A stretch of 64,000 nucleotides of DNA from Earliella scabrosa (GCA_022605405.1 JABYQQ010000021.1:1-64000), one strand, 5' to 3'. Shown: positions 47,501 to 59,031, numbered from the stretch's first letter. The notes: generated by a model from the letters alone, not told the origin. A program made the numbers and translations.

Positions 47501-49006
47501 AGGGCAAAGCTCGGGAGACTAACCCATCGGCTTCAGGGAGCAAAGAGGTGAGCAACCCGCGGGGGCGGTATCGTTCCGTTGCTGACACCAGATCGTTCCA
47601 TGAGCAGCTATCCGGCCCTCCTCAGAAGGTGCCTCGAATGACTCAAGCTGAGGACGACATCATCGGCCGCCCCCAGAGACTCTCTCCCGCGGTCCTCGCC
47701 CCAGCCCTCTCGCCGGTAAGCTGAGATATTCATGCCTCTCCCCTTCAGCAGGCTGAGTATTCCGAACTAGGTTCCAGCTGATCCTCATGCGCAGGTCTTG
47801 GCGGACATCCGAGCGCCGATCCTACCGCATGCCCCATCGCAGGTCCCAGCGGACGTCCCGTCGCAGGTCCCGGCGGACATCCCATCCCGACTCCCGACGG
47901 ACGTTCCAGCGCAGGTCTCGACGGACGTCCCAGCGCAAGTCCCGGCGAGCATCCCATCGCGGCTCCCGACGAATGTCCCAGCGCAGGTCCCGACGAATGT
48001 CCCAGCGCAGGTCCCGACGGACGTCCCATCGCAGGTCCCGGCGGACATCCCATCCCGACTCCCGGCAGACATCCCATCGCGGCTCCCGACAAACGTTCCA
48101 GCGCAGGTCCCGACGGACGTCCCAGCGCAGGTCCCAACGGACGTCCCAGCGCAGGTCCCAACGGACGTCCGGGTCCCGACAAACGTCCCATCGCAGGTGC
48201 CAGGAAACTCCCGAGCGGAGATCCCGCCCGACATCCGAATGTATGTCCCGACTAAGGACGATGCCCGCGGCCACCCGCACCGTCCAGTTGACGCCGCATC
48301 GCACGGGCCGGCCGAGGTCCATCCGCACCGCCTCCAGGACATTCCGTCGCAGCGGGTCCCCAACATTCTACAGCAGCCTCCCGCTGTTCCGACGCATTCC
48401 CGCCCATCCGCGCCTTCCCGCCTCCCGGATTCGCGTCTTGGAGCATACGACAGCGCCCCGATGCAAGGCAACGCGGGTGCTCCGTCGAATGCTGAGGCGG
48501 GCTTCGGAGGTTACCCTGCCGCTCAGGTTCCAGCCTGGCCCGAGGGCGCCCAAGGCTCCTATGGTCCGACAGATGCGCACAGTGAGTTTCTCCCATTCTA
48601 TGCTACCCGTCGAAGATGTCCGACTGATATTCTGCCAGCGACTATGGGTATAGGACCATACGGGCCTTATGGGACATCCCCGTACGGCTCGTTCCCTGGA
48701 GGCTACGCCTATCCTGTTCCGGGCGGGCCGTTCTACCCACCGCCGCCGTACGGGATGGTCGGTGCTCCTGGCGCTGCGTTCCGTTCCCTTGGGATGCCGC
48801 CTAGAGGGCCGCCATACCATCTGCCGCCCCATGCCGCTCCTCATTTTCCGCCAACGCACCCGCAGTACCGTCGCCACGATGGCGGCAACGCCGTAGCAGG
48901 CCCATCTTCGCAAACGCCCCAAGCGTCCAACGCCCCACGCCAGCAGAGCGATTCAGAAGAGGCGGAAGGAACCGTCTGGGATAGACGTCTCGGCTCCCAG
49001 CGGTAG
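41585..49006 (+). CDS. Giant Val-Pro-repeat protein of the KDZ module
   Basis: Eighteen exons (41585-41593, 41643-41964, 42018-42122, 42180-42278, 42332-42427, 42481-42570, 42625-42708, 42762-42839, 42898-45122, 45182-45542, 45598-45609, 45669-45856, 45915-46028, 46086-46150, 46208-46491, 46544-46807, 46862-47715, 47771-49006) keep one frame for about 2,161 aa. The first third is basic and disordered, with a five-fold QNASNDAE repeat. Val-Pro pentapeptide blocks (DVPSDVPPQVP type) fill residues about 385-720 and 1760-1905. Between them lies a conserved-looking core (residues about 1037-1500): an acidic run, then ISNANHKIIDEAFKEVVDIA, NMWNSYGRYFKDHCEAEL and LHGFASVLIIAGNVVNSDAG. I have seen similar cores in agaricomycete proteins without assigned function. 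Exon 11 is only 12 nt. Two in-frame segments (44350-44385 and 48580-48636) also look like introns, so length may vary. Confidence 0.65.
43165..44165 (+). repeat. Val-Pro coding repeat block 1
   Basis: About 1 kb of 12- to 24-bp units built on GACGTCCC-x-CCG, coding DVPSDVP, NVPPPLPS and DVPPQVP. Irregular but continuous. Confidence 0.85.
47790..48240 (+). repeat. Val-Pro coding repeat block 2
   Basis: About 450 bp of 12- to 15-bp units such as CAGGTCCCGACGGACGTCCC, coding DVPAQVPT, DIPSRLPT. Same theme as block 1 but with Gln and Arg variants. Confidence 0.85.
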
Positions 49007-49907
49007 ATGGCACATTTGCGATCGGAGGCGACACAAGGCATCCAGCTCCCATGTTTCTTTTTGTTTGCTCATATCTCTTCTTGCTATGAACGCTTCGTGG
49101 TAGTCACGACGGACTCGGTTTCTTGATAGGTTCCAATCTGCCCCTAGTACTAATGCTGTGCCAACTGACAATGATAGTTGTAAATACTGATGTGGTTGTT
49201 TTGTCTTATGCGACGGCATTTCCTCCCTTACGTGTTACCTCCTGTGTAAACTAGAATTGTAATAATAACAGTAAGAACGTTGCTGTACATGGAAGCTGGC
49301 TGTCAACGTGAACATCAGGAGCCTGAGGGCAACGGAACACAGGAACAACATATGAGACCTATCCATGAATACTCAGGCTGGGACTCGGAGCGGGGATAGA
49401 GTCTATTCGGTGTCCTGTGGGATGTCTGAGCGGACACAACCCGCTGCGCGTATCCTCATTTCACCTCCATCAGAACCAGGGAGGTCCGCCGGTAGCTACG
49501 AGATAGGGTAGGTGCGAGGAGACGTCATAAGGAACCAGGATAGGCGAAGGAGGACATTCCGTAGGACCTACTGAGTCTGCAGATCAACGAGAAGGCTAGG
49601 GGACGTCTGACGAGCAGTCTCTGCAAGGATGCGTGGAGGGAGACAGTGGACATCCGAGCGGGGGCTGCTGCATCGGGACAGGATCGGCCAAGCTGCGTTT
49701 GGAATGGAGGGGCATACAGGACAAGGGGGACAACATCTCTCAGAGGCCTTTCCCATGTACAAGCAATGGGTCTAAGTGTTTGTCCGACCCCCTGCCTGGG
49801 GTGGGCCAGCGTGTCGCGCGAGACTCGGTCACTTCCTCCTAGTAGCTCCTGCTTGGGTAGTACCGTAGAGAAGGGGAGCAACCGTGACGTGGCAAGTCGC
49901 GGTCTCC
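49007..49907. other. Spacer right of the giant gene
   Basis: Should include the right edge of the KDZ module. A GGATGTCTGAGCGGACAC block lies at about 49421. No terminal repeat matching the left side could be confirmed and no gene is supported. Confidence 0.4.
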
Positions 49908-50090
49908 GTGGCGGACTCGGGGCGCCCGTCTCGGCGCTCCGTGAGTCTTCTTCCGCCTCGACCATCATAGTGTCAGTGAGCAGTGTGCTAAGTCACACAG
50001 TGCTAGACCAGAGTCGGGACGGGATTCTGACCTACAGACAGGGCTATTGGAACCAATGTATGTGATTGAGGCGCGTGACTGGATCCAAGG
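49908..50090. repeat. Dispersed repeat, copy 2
   Basis: Same block order as 16385-16590: GGGGCGCCCGTCTCGGCGCT, GAGCAGTG..TAAGTCACA, ATGTATGTGAT, CGTGACTGGA. Confidence 0.5.
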
Positions 50091-51910
50091 CTGGCAGGCC
50101 CGGAAGATGGTTATGGTTCTAACTTCTGGGAGCCTGAGGAATTCTCGAGTCAACGACTGGCAACACTTAGAAAACGATGACATCAAGACATAGCAACAGA
50201 TATATAATGTTGAAGACAACACCACGCCTTGCCTCCCCTTCTTTCTCTTCCTCCTCGCGACGACGTCCTGGTGAACAGCATGCAGCGATGGACCAGTGAT
50301 AGACCAGATGAGCTCTTCCCTACTCAGGCTAGTGCAGGTATCAGACTGCCTCCACATGTCACCCGTACGCATGCATATACTGCGCAAGTTTTCTGAGCCT
50401 GGCGGCTAGGTATGCTCAGGTACATTGGTGCAGCGCATAAGTTTACTCAACTTCTTCTCTCCCGCTGGTCTTTGACGCTTAGCCTATTTCTGCACTCTGT
50501 CGCAGCCCATTTGTGAAGGAGGCTGTTGTGTGCGACGCACTTCAAACAACCCAGAGCGCAAACCACCACCTGGGTGAGGGTCTCCCCGACGGTTGTCTTC
50601 TGGCTCTCTACTACAGCTTACTTCGTGAGTGGCCTTGTGCTCTCCTTGGCACCGCTACCGGACCCTCTCTCGATCTCTTCAGCTGTCGAGCTACCTACTT
50701 GATTATACTAGATGCCTTGAACCCTCTGGATCAATGTTCAACGTTCAAGCATCACGCCCAGGTACCGCCAGTATCACTGCCTTAAGGGGACAAAGGAATT
50801 TAGTCAAATCCCTTCAATGATCTCCGGCCTCATGGGGTATGCGATTCACTCATCCTTTCTTTTCATCCTATTGAGCTTCCTTGGCTCGATGTCGGCAGAC
50901 GTCCCTGATACGGACATCTGAGCATGGAGCACGCAGACAGCCATACGAAGCCGTTCAACTCCGAAAAATCACTGCGCGTCCCCACCTGTAAGACATGACA
51001 TCTTCTCGGCCCATTGGGCCAAGCCGCCATCGAGCTCGCAATCGCCGGAGCGTTCGAATCGTTGACGCATCAGGGTGATAATCTGAACCTCGACGCCAAC
51101 GGCGGAAGGGCAGGTACATCAGAATGACGCTCTTCTACGTCTACAACGCTCTAACAGCTCTCGTCACGGCTAGCCCGAACCTTCCGATAGCAGACTCGCG
51201 GTAGGGTCTCCCGATGGAGTGCTGCCAGGTACTTACCCTGAGCTGTTCCTCTGACTTCTCATCAGACCGCCGCGCGGTGAGCTTGAGTGATCGAGAACCA
51301 CGTACTCATTATGACATGTTCTTTCTAGACGTTCCGCTCTCTTGGTGGGTTCTACACGTTGCTACTGATCGCCTTCTCGTCTCCGTCGTGCGTCTTGACC
51401 CCATCAGACCGGTCTGCCAGTGTCATGGCGAGACGTCGGCTGGAGGCGATGGCATTGAACTTGTCACCTCGGTACGTACTCCTTGCGTGTTCCGGCCCGT
51501 ACATCTGTATCACGGTGTACATGCGTCTCCCGTCGCCAAAGGCACAGACAGGCTGCTATTGAGTTCCGGTTGGTCGGTGGTCTGGATGTCACGATAAACG
51601 CGATTGCATACTCCTCACAATCGTGCGATCGCACTCGTGCAAACCGACCAAAGACTGCTAAAAGAGTGATTTGGTATTCATCTCCTGGTGCCGATTTGAA
51701 TCCAGGGACACGGGTAACGATCGTAGAGCGTAGTACATACATGGGGGACGAGAATTTACCAACTGCGAATAACTTATCTACAAAATGTCCTGCGGGAGGT
51801 AATCGTACACGCGATGGCTCGCCACCGTCGCTCCTGTCTCTTGCTTCAATCTGACTGAACGTTCAACGAGTGTGGGTGGGTGAGTAAGGTGGGAGAGGGG
51901 CGTCGTAGGA
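50091..51910. other. Intergenic, no supported gene
   Basis: Several frames of up to 127 codons occur (for example 51214-51597) with no motif or coherent splicing. Possible remnants, not annotated. Confidence 0.4.
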
Positions 51911-54215
51911 TCAGATGGTAAGTGCGGTGCGCGCCTGAGCAATGATGTCCGCCGCCTTCTCCGACCGCGGCCGGAAGGAGCATTCGAACGGCTTCGGTTG
52001 GCTAGCAGATACGCCCGGCCAAGCATGCGAACGTCAGTGCCACAGGCATCCCGCGCACGGTGCGTGCTCACCTGACAAAGCCAGAGGAGTACTCCCCGGA
52101 CGGCGTGATCTCCTTCCCCCACCGGTCCGTCGCCTTGCTGATGTCGAACAGCGCGAGCATGCACGCCGCGGCGAGCCAGATGCTCGCCTCTGCGAACTCG
52201 CGCCCTGGGCACACCCTCCGTCCGAACCCGAACACGATCTTGCGCGGGTTGCACGCCTCGGCGGTGTGCCGGTCGAGCCAGCGCTCCGGGCGGAACACCT
52301 CGGGCTGCGGGAAGCACGTCGGATCTTGCGTCATTTTCCTGCACAGACAAGACGGACGGACACGCTCAGCCAACGTCAAAGAAAGAGACGACGACACGGA
52401 CCACATGTTGGGGATGACCATCGTGCCGCCCGCGATGTGGTAGCCGCGGTATCCGTCGTCATCCATGGCGTTATGCGGGATGCCTGCGCGGTCCGTCGTG
52501 AGCGCACACACTCGCACAGAGATCGCATCGGACAGGGACGATGCGCACCTAGAGGAACAGGACACCGCCACCTAACCCGTCGTGCCGTGTGTGCATGCGT
52601 GATCAGCCGCCGGCAAGGGGGTGGAGGAAGACAATCGGGCGCACCGCACCTTAGGACCTCGCTAAGAACGCAATCGAGATAAGGCAGGTTCACGCGGTCG
52701 TCAAAATCGGGAAGCCTCGATCGCCCGACCACGCTGTCCATCTCCGCCTGCGCGCGCCGGAACGCGTCCGGGTGGAGGACCATCGCGAGCACAAAGTTGG
52801 ACGTGACCGTGACCGTCTGCAAGATGCGAGGAACGTCAGCACAGGGCCGCTTCGCATGCGGGCGCGCGTACCGTCTCGGTCCCAGCTGGAAGAGAGTATC
52901 AGAACATGTATATGGGCGCAGGGCTCACGAGACGGTGGGTGGGACGCACCTCCGTAGATGACGCCCGCGGCGCCTTTGATGTCGTCAGCTTCCTCCGTGG
53001 AAGGTCCATTGCGGCCGTACGTCTCCTCGAGAAGAGAAGCGGTAAACGAGGGCCGCGCAGTGCCCGCGGCCTGGGCATGGCGGGTCAGCCAGTTCGGAAC
53101 GGAGAATCATGGGCCCGTCAAAGCTCACCATCGCGCCCTTGACCATCTCGTACGGGGTGTCCATCATCTCGTGCACTAGCTCGCGGATCCTGAACGCGTC
53201 GCGCTTGAAGCCAGCGCCCGGCATCCAAGTCGGCAACTTTTTCACTGACGTGCGTGTTTCACCATCAGCGCCGGTTCGAGCGGAGCAGAACGCGAAGACG
53301 AAGAAGAGAGACGTACAGACGGGGAAGAAGTCGACGAGCATGGAGCCAGGGCTGCCCGCGCGGACGGTCGCTTCCGTCGCATGCTGGGCGAGCTTGACGT
53401 AGGGGTCCTGGAGAGAATCGATGCGGTGGCCGTACGTAATCTCCATGATCATTCCTGTCGACCACCTGCGCGATAAGGGTGCACACCTTCAGCGCAGATC
53501 CCAGGAATAGTGCAGACGGCCATGTGACACGCTCACCTGTTGATGTGCGAGAGAAACGCGGCCGGGGATTCGAGCAGGCCCGAGAGAAGGGTGTACGTCT
53601 CCCGGCGCTGGATGGGCCGATAGCCCTCAAGGGCGGTCTTCGTCTGGAAGTGGTCGTGCATCCACCGCCTGTGCTTACGGAACCTGTCGCCGTAAGGCAT
53701 GTGGGTGATAACGTTGTCCCAGCCCATCCTGGGGGGCGCCGGTAAGGGCGCATCAGCACCTCGACGCGGCAGAAGAGGGACGATCTCGATGGGGACGTAC
53801 AGCTCGGAGAGCAGGATCAGACGAGGGCGGTCAGAGAAGTTCGCGCTCTTCTTCTCGAGGAGATCCTGCGCGGCGCGAAGGGAGCCTAGGACCAAAACCG
53901 GCCGCCTAAAGATCTTCGCAAACACAACGTCCCCTGAGGCGACGAACGTCAAGGGCACAACCTAACACGCCGCCTTCGGCGGATCGACGCCCACGCACCA
54001 AACTCGCGCGTCCACTCGCCGAATGTCTTCTCCTGGTAGTCCACGGGCAGTTGGTGTACGTTGCCCAGCACGGGCAGTGCCTTGGGCCCAGGCGGGAGCC
54101 GAACATCGTCCAGGGGGGCACGTCGGTGAAGCCGTTTGAGGACGGCGAAGCGAAGGAGGACAAGGAGGAAGGCCGCGAGGCTAACGGGGGCAACAACGTG
54201 GACGATGGGGGCCAT
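51911..54215 (-). CDS. Cytochrome P450 monooxygenase
   Basis: A multi-exon minus-strand gene starting MAPIVHVVAPVSL with an N-terminal membrane anchor (residues about 5-30), then the proline-rich hinge LPPGPKALPVLGN. The oxygen-activation helix I motif AGTET is assembled across a 14-nt microexon (52872-52885). The E-x-x-R motif is in LSEVLR near 52640, and the heme-binding loop FGFGRRVCPGREFAE lies near 52195-52240 with its cysteine ligand present. Other family segments are HRRWMHDHF (helix C) and FRPERWLDRH. It resembles the fungal 'O-methylsterigmatocystin oxidoreductase-like' group by general pattern; the substrate is unknown. All junctions from exon 2 on are in phase. The exon 1-2 junction (53999 to about 53961) fits only with a 35-nt GC-AG intron or a one-base indel, so the start region may be damaged or the sequence may hold an error. 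It needs a reductase supplied elsewhere. Confidence 0.85.
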
Positions 54216-55596
54216 CCTGAGGTTCTCTTCCAGCGCGAGGCAGGTGTCAGGACGGGGAAGTGCCTCGTTCAGGCTTTATAGATGGCGGACGATCGGAGCA
54301 CGGTCCCACATTCTTGCACCAACATACGACCGCCTTCTCCATTCGGTACTTCTCTCCTGGAGCGAGCCTTCTCGCAACGCTTGGTGGCTCAGGGCTGACG
54401 CGTGCAGAGTTCGGGGAGTCTGCCGCGCGGGGAGTCAATTCAGTGAATCGGGCAGAAGCCACGCCCGATGTTCCCGCGTATCGCGATATTTGATGGACAG
54501 TCGTAGGCGTGGATGACAATGTAGTCCGCAAGCGAAGATAGCGCGATTGCCAATATCCTCGTGGAACGTAACTGGAACGCAACTGGAACGGCCGCGCGTC
54601 CAGCGCGGGTCAGCAGGGCACGGCCTGTGGCACCCATGGCCAGACGTCCCGTCCGCGATGGGCTTGAGGAATCCGGGGCGTTGGACGTGTAGAATGGGCG
54701 CGGAAGATAGAAGAGTGGCTTGAGAAAATTCATGGCTTGATTCAGAAAGAGTCCGATGCGATTTTCGGCAGGTATCCCGGACAGGATGCAAACTGGAGCG
54801 CAGGGGTTGGACTCCGATGGAGCGCGCGATGCAAGAGACACCCTTCTGAAACCGAGTCGCTTCGCTTGAGCCACCCTTGCCACGAACCGACCGCGAGCGT
54901 GTGGAACATCGCCTGTTACGTAGCTGCTTCCTGGGCGTGGGTGTGGGGAGTAGAGAGTCGATGAGTTCGGTTCGATTGGCGCTGACTCATAGACGACCAC
55001 GCACATTCTCCCCTCCACAGGCCAAGCAGCTGAAGGAGACGGGCCCACACGCCGCTCATCCCTCAAAGCTCAGAGGCAATCGCTGAGGAGGTGGCTGCAA
55101 CATTCCAACTGAAACCGATGTGGGCAAGTCTATGGAGACATAGTACCCCTGGATGGCGTCCGGCTCCAGGGTGGCTTGCCACCGTCGCTCACGCTCCGGG
55201 AGTTCGTTTTGGCAGAGGCAAGATTCCGGTGCCGTCGTGCGACGTGCAGTGGCTAGACCAGCCGACCACCTTATATCTATTGGGTAAGTTCATACCAGCC
55301 TCACATTTGAGAACCCAGGCCGGGACTTACCTCCGACGACCGTCTCGGAGCCACTGTTGGACGGAGTGCCACCCATAGTACTAGTATCCCAAGCACATGC
55401 CGTGATACTACCAACTCTATGATGTAGCTGGTGGATTGCTGATGATGTGAACCTGTTTGAAGAGTCACTCGGTACTCAGTACTCAGTGGGGGTGCTGTGA
55501 ACCTTCATGGAAGTTGCCAACTTAACGAAGTTGAACTTTGAAATCTTGAACAATTCCACACAATATGTCATAAGCTGTAAGTGTATCTACCGGTAT
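54216..55596. other. Intergenic, no supported gene
   Basis: P450 upstream sequence; open frames here are antisense or compositional. Confidence 0.45.
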
Positions 55597-55669
55597 GGTT
55601 GAGTGGTGTAGTGGTTATCACTCCTGTCTTACACACAGGCGGTCGTCGGTTCGATCCCGGCCTCAATCA
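55597..55669 (+). tRNA. tRNA-Val (anticodon UAC)
   Basis: A 73-nt cloverleaf: acceptor arm GGTTGAG with CTCAATC and discriminator A; D arm with AGTGGTTA loop; anticodon stem CCTGT/ACAGG closing the loop CTTACAC, whose middle TAC is the anticodon; variable loop CGGTC; T arm GTCGG-TTCGATC-CCGGC. A box (TGGTGTAGTGG) and B box (GGTTCGATCCC) are present for RNA polymerase III. There is no intron and no encoded CCA, as expected for a nuclear gene. It decodes GUA and probably other valine codons by wobble. Confidence 0.93.
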
Positions 55670-58600
55670 ACCTGAAGAAGGATTTCATTTTGTTGTCGTC
55701 CACTATATGCCATACTTATTCCCTCTGTTGTTCATCTTTATACACATCCCTACACAATTCCTCAAAGCTTGGAACAAGTTGGCAGGGTCAGACTGTTGCC
55801 ATAAGCGCCATCATTATTATCCCACCCATGTCACCAGCGTCGGCGCCTACGAGTTCTCTCCCCTTGAACACCTCCGCCATGACAGCCATAAACCCATCGG
55901 GCATACTGGTGCATGAGCGCCCCTGCGAGTAAGCCCATGTCCCAAAACGTATCTGCGTCTCAGTGCACGCTTGCGATTAGACTGCGAGTCCGATCCCTTC
56001 GCACTCTAGCATAATGGGCCTGGAGCGGGTCCGACACTGCATGGTTCGCTAGCACGCCGGCTTGAACACAACGGATTTCCGACTGACAAAGAGCTGCAGG
56101 AGCAGAGAGAATCACGGTGTTTGCGCCTCTCTCAAGTCATTCACTCCAGGCTAGCGAGCTTATGTGCGCTTGCAGACAGACGATGCACATCATCCAGCTC
56201 ACAGTCGATGGCGCGGTGAGCGTTCGACAACCATCCAACGCCCTGACGCTCATCTTCTTCCAGAACGGTGCTAGCATCTTCCACTGCTCTCCCGTCCGCG
56301 CCACATGTGCCAGCCTCCGACTCCAGCTGGCGGGACTCCGCACGACCGCGGTGCGCCGCGTGCCAACTCAAGCCCGCTCGTTAGCATCGCCGCATTTTTT
56401 CTGGGGTCGTCCACTGTTATCGGACTCCACGGATTAGGCTGACGTCGACAGGAACTTTGGGGGCTCGGCACTCGCTCGAACAGGCACTCGACCAGCCGCA
56501 TGCGAGCGCGCCCCAACCCAATAGCCTATGTACATCGACAGGCCATGGAAGGCGGAACCCCCGCTGCCCAAACACGCTAGTCTCTTCGCCTTCGGACGCC
56601 TCGCCTCCGCTGCACGCCTGGCTTCTCTGTCCTCCGAGGCTGCACGTTATTCTGGTGCTGCACATGGTTCTGGCAGCTCGCCTTCTCTAGGTCCCGATGT
56701 CGCCACCGAGTCCTGAAGGCGTTTGCCTCTGCATCAGCCGTTCCCGCCGCCATGGACTCGGATTCTGGCCTCTAGCTCCCACCGTGTAGCCATACGCCGG
56801 TCCCTCACCGTCAGAACTCGCTTCCCTTCCTGGTCCCAGGTCCCAATCCTGCGGATTCCTGCCTCAGTCTCACTACATGGTCTCCGAGAAGACCCACGAC
56901 CAGCGTCCAGAAGGCGCCCCGTCAACGCCAATACCGGTCGACCTCACACTGGATCGAAGCAGAAGCCCTTCGCCGTGCCCGAGCTTCGACAAGCCCCGGC
57001 CGACAGCAGTCGCAGAGCCTCGTGTGCAGGCCTGCATAGGCCTCCACGATCCCATCCACAGCCGCCTGTACCTCCCGACTAAGTAGTACCGGCACGCTCA
57101 AAGTCAAGTCTCTACTCCTCCAACCCGCTGGCGTTCGCGCAAACGATCTGCGACCTGTGTTCGCGTCCCTGTGGCGAAGTTCCCGCCTCCGTCTCCTCGC
57201 CGTCCGAATCGTCCCACTTCTACAACAGTCGCTGTCCTCGCTGGCGGTGTCACGGCCGCGATCGGGCCGCTCGGCCCTCCGGCTCCCGTCTTGCCTCGGG
57301 AAGGCGAGCATCGAGCCGTCCGCTCGTTCTCCTCGTCGGCCCTGCTATCAGCAACGGCGTCGACGCACGCGTGTTCGCGCCGCTGGGAATCTCACCCGCC
57401 TCAAGCCTCAGGCCTCAGGTTCCTACTCCACCTCTCCCTGCCCATGCGCCCCCCTGCTCAGGGCTTCATACGCGTGTGCACTCGTCACTGGGCGCGTTCT
57501 TACTTACTCACGGAGCGCGCGGTCGGCGGTGGGCGTCGCACAGTCGGATCGCGCGGGGCCATCCATGCATCCGATCCGGGATCCCCAATCAATTGAGTAC
57601 GTATCGCAATGTTGTCGGCATCGTAACAGATGCGCGTGCCGACACCGACGCGCCTCCGCCTCCGCCGCCGCCCACTCGTCTTGAACTCATTGCACCGCTA
57701 CACCAGCGCGCGCAAGCTATCCGAGCCCCCCATGTCGTCACCCGCCGCTCTTGACCTCGCTCCCACAGACACGGGTGTGCATGCGAGCCTGCCCTGTCAC
57801 CGTCACCAGCCGCTCATGACCTCCCCCTCCTGGACACGGGCATGCATACGAGCCTGAGCCCCTGCCTCGCCTATGCTCCCCGCGGGCCCCTGGAGGCGGC
57901 GCCGCCGCGGAGTCGAGCAGTGAGCTTGGGCCTGAGGGATGGGCCGAGTCCGAGATGGGCGGGCCTGGCTCCCGACGGGGCAGCCATCCTGCCATTCACA
58001 GTCCCGTCACGACTCGACTCTGCCTCGTTTGGGTGCCCGCCTGCGTACCTGCCTGCGTACCTGTTGATGTCTTTGCATGTGCCACCGCTGGACATTGAGA
58101 TGGCGAGGCACGCGAAGGTCTCCCTGAGGGCGGCCGTGGCGCGCTCCTCGGCGAGGACGGGGCTGCCTGATGCGCGGAGGAGGGTCTCGCAGCTCTGCAC
58201 TCTCTACGAGGAGCATGCACTCGTGGCGTTCTGCTCTGTCGCGTGGGCGGCGACGGCGCTGGTGTGCGAGTCGACCTGTCGGGCGGCGGGTTCGTCAGTG
58301 CGATGATTGTGCCTTCATGCGCGTGGAGGAGTGGGGTGGGTTCGAGTCGGCCCAGAGCGACGGGAACGGACTCGCCATCGCGCTCAAACTTGAATCTCTG
58401 AATCATGTGCGGGGGAGAGCTGGAAGGATGTGAATCTCGAGGTGCCAGTAGCTGGGATGTGATGCGCGCGCGGCTGGAAGACGTTGGACGTGCGTCCGAA
58501 GGCAACGTTCGCGGCAGTCGCGCTTCCGCTGTGGCTGACGCGCGGCGCCTATAGCTACATGGACAGCACAAGACAGCTGCCACAAGTTACAGGCTACAGC

Positions 58601-59031
58601 AGGAGTAGCAGAGGATCGCCGGCAACAGGATCCCCGCGGGCCGCCGTAGCCGGGCCGCCGCTGCTGTCCGCCGTGGGTCGAGTTGTCCTGTCAGCCCAAG
58701 TACAAGTAGCAGTCAACCACGACGTTCGCAGCGGATCGCACTCTGCCAGCGCGAACAGCGGCGGTCTGGGATTAGAGACTCCCGCCTCAATGGAAGCCCC
58801 TCCGTCCCTGTCAGCCTTGCGCGCGCGAGAGTCTACGGCCGTACGCAGCACTCGCATCCCCATCTCTGCACGTCCTCCCCTCCGCCGCACGCTACACCCT
58901 CGAATCCCTCCGCGCACTTGCCCCTCCTAGTCCGCCTCCCGTGCGATCATGTCGCGTCCCCAACTGTCCCCCCGCGTCTGCCCTCTGCTCCGCCCTCTCT
59001 CACACCGGCCATCTCGGGCGCCCGAGTTCAG
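55670..59031. other. GC-rich intergenic, no resolved gene
   Basis: Many frames stay open on both strands through high GC. A minus-strand stretch near 58070-58195 (CETLLRASGSPVLAEERATA-type peptide) and a plus-strand frame from 56528 (MYIDRPWKAEPPLPKHASLF) have some coding character, but I could not build spliced models. Confidence 0.3.

Larger units (their letters stand above)
26648..49006. mobile_element. Composite KDZ transposon module with TET/JBP gene
   Basis: About 22 kb contain six genes, all apparently intact, and no host-type gene. The set is KDZ transposase-Ulp1, 652-aa unknown, TET/JBP dioxygenase, Zn2Cys6 protein, acidic protein and giant Val-Pro protein. KDZ transposases and their linkage with TET/JBP genes in basidiomycetes are established knowledge; that these six genes move together is inference from tight spacing, compact divergent and convergent packing, and lack of foreign genes between them. 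The outer limits given are those of the coding regions; ends of the element were not found. Confidence 0.55.

Noticed and set aside
47745..48471. Antisense frames across Val-Pro block 2 (Gly/Thr/Arg-rich)
   Set aside because: Mirror of the coding repeat; no start context or continuation.
26330..49450. Candidate terminal repeats of the KDZ module (CCTGTGGGAT blocks at 26470 and 49415)
   Set aside because: The blocks are in direct, not inverted, orientation and the match is short, so they do not define element ends.
57870..58200. Possible minus-strand exon near 58070-58195
   Set aside because: Reads plausibly as a helical peptide, but no phase-compatible partner exons were found on either side.
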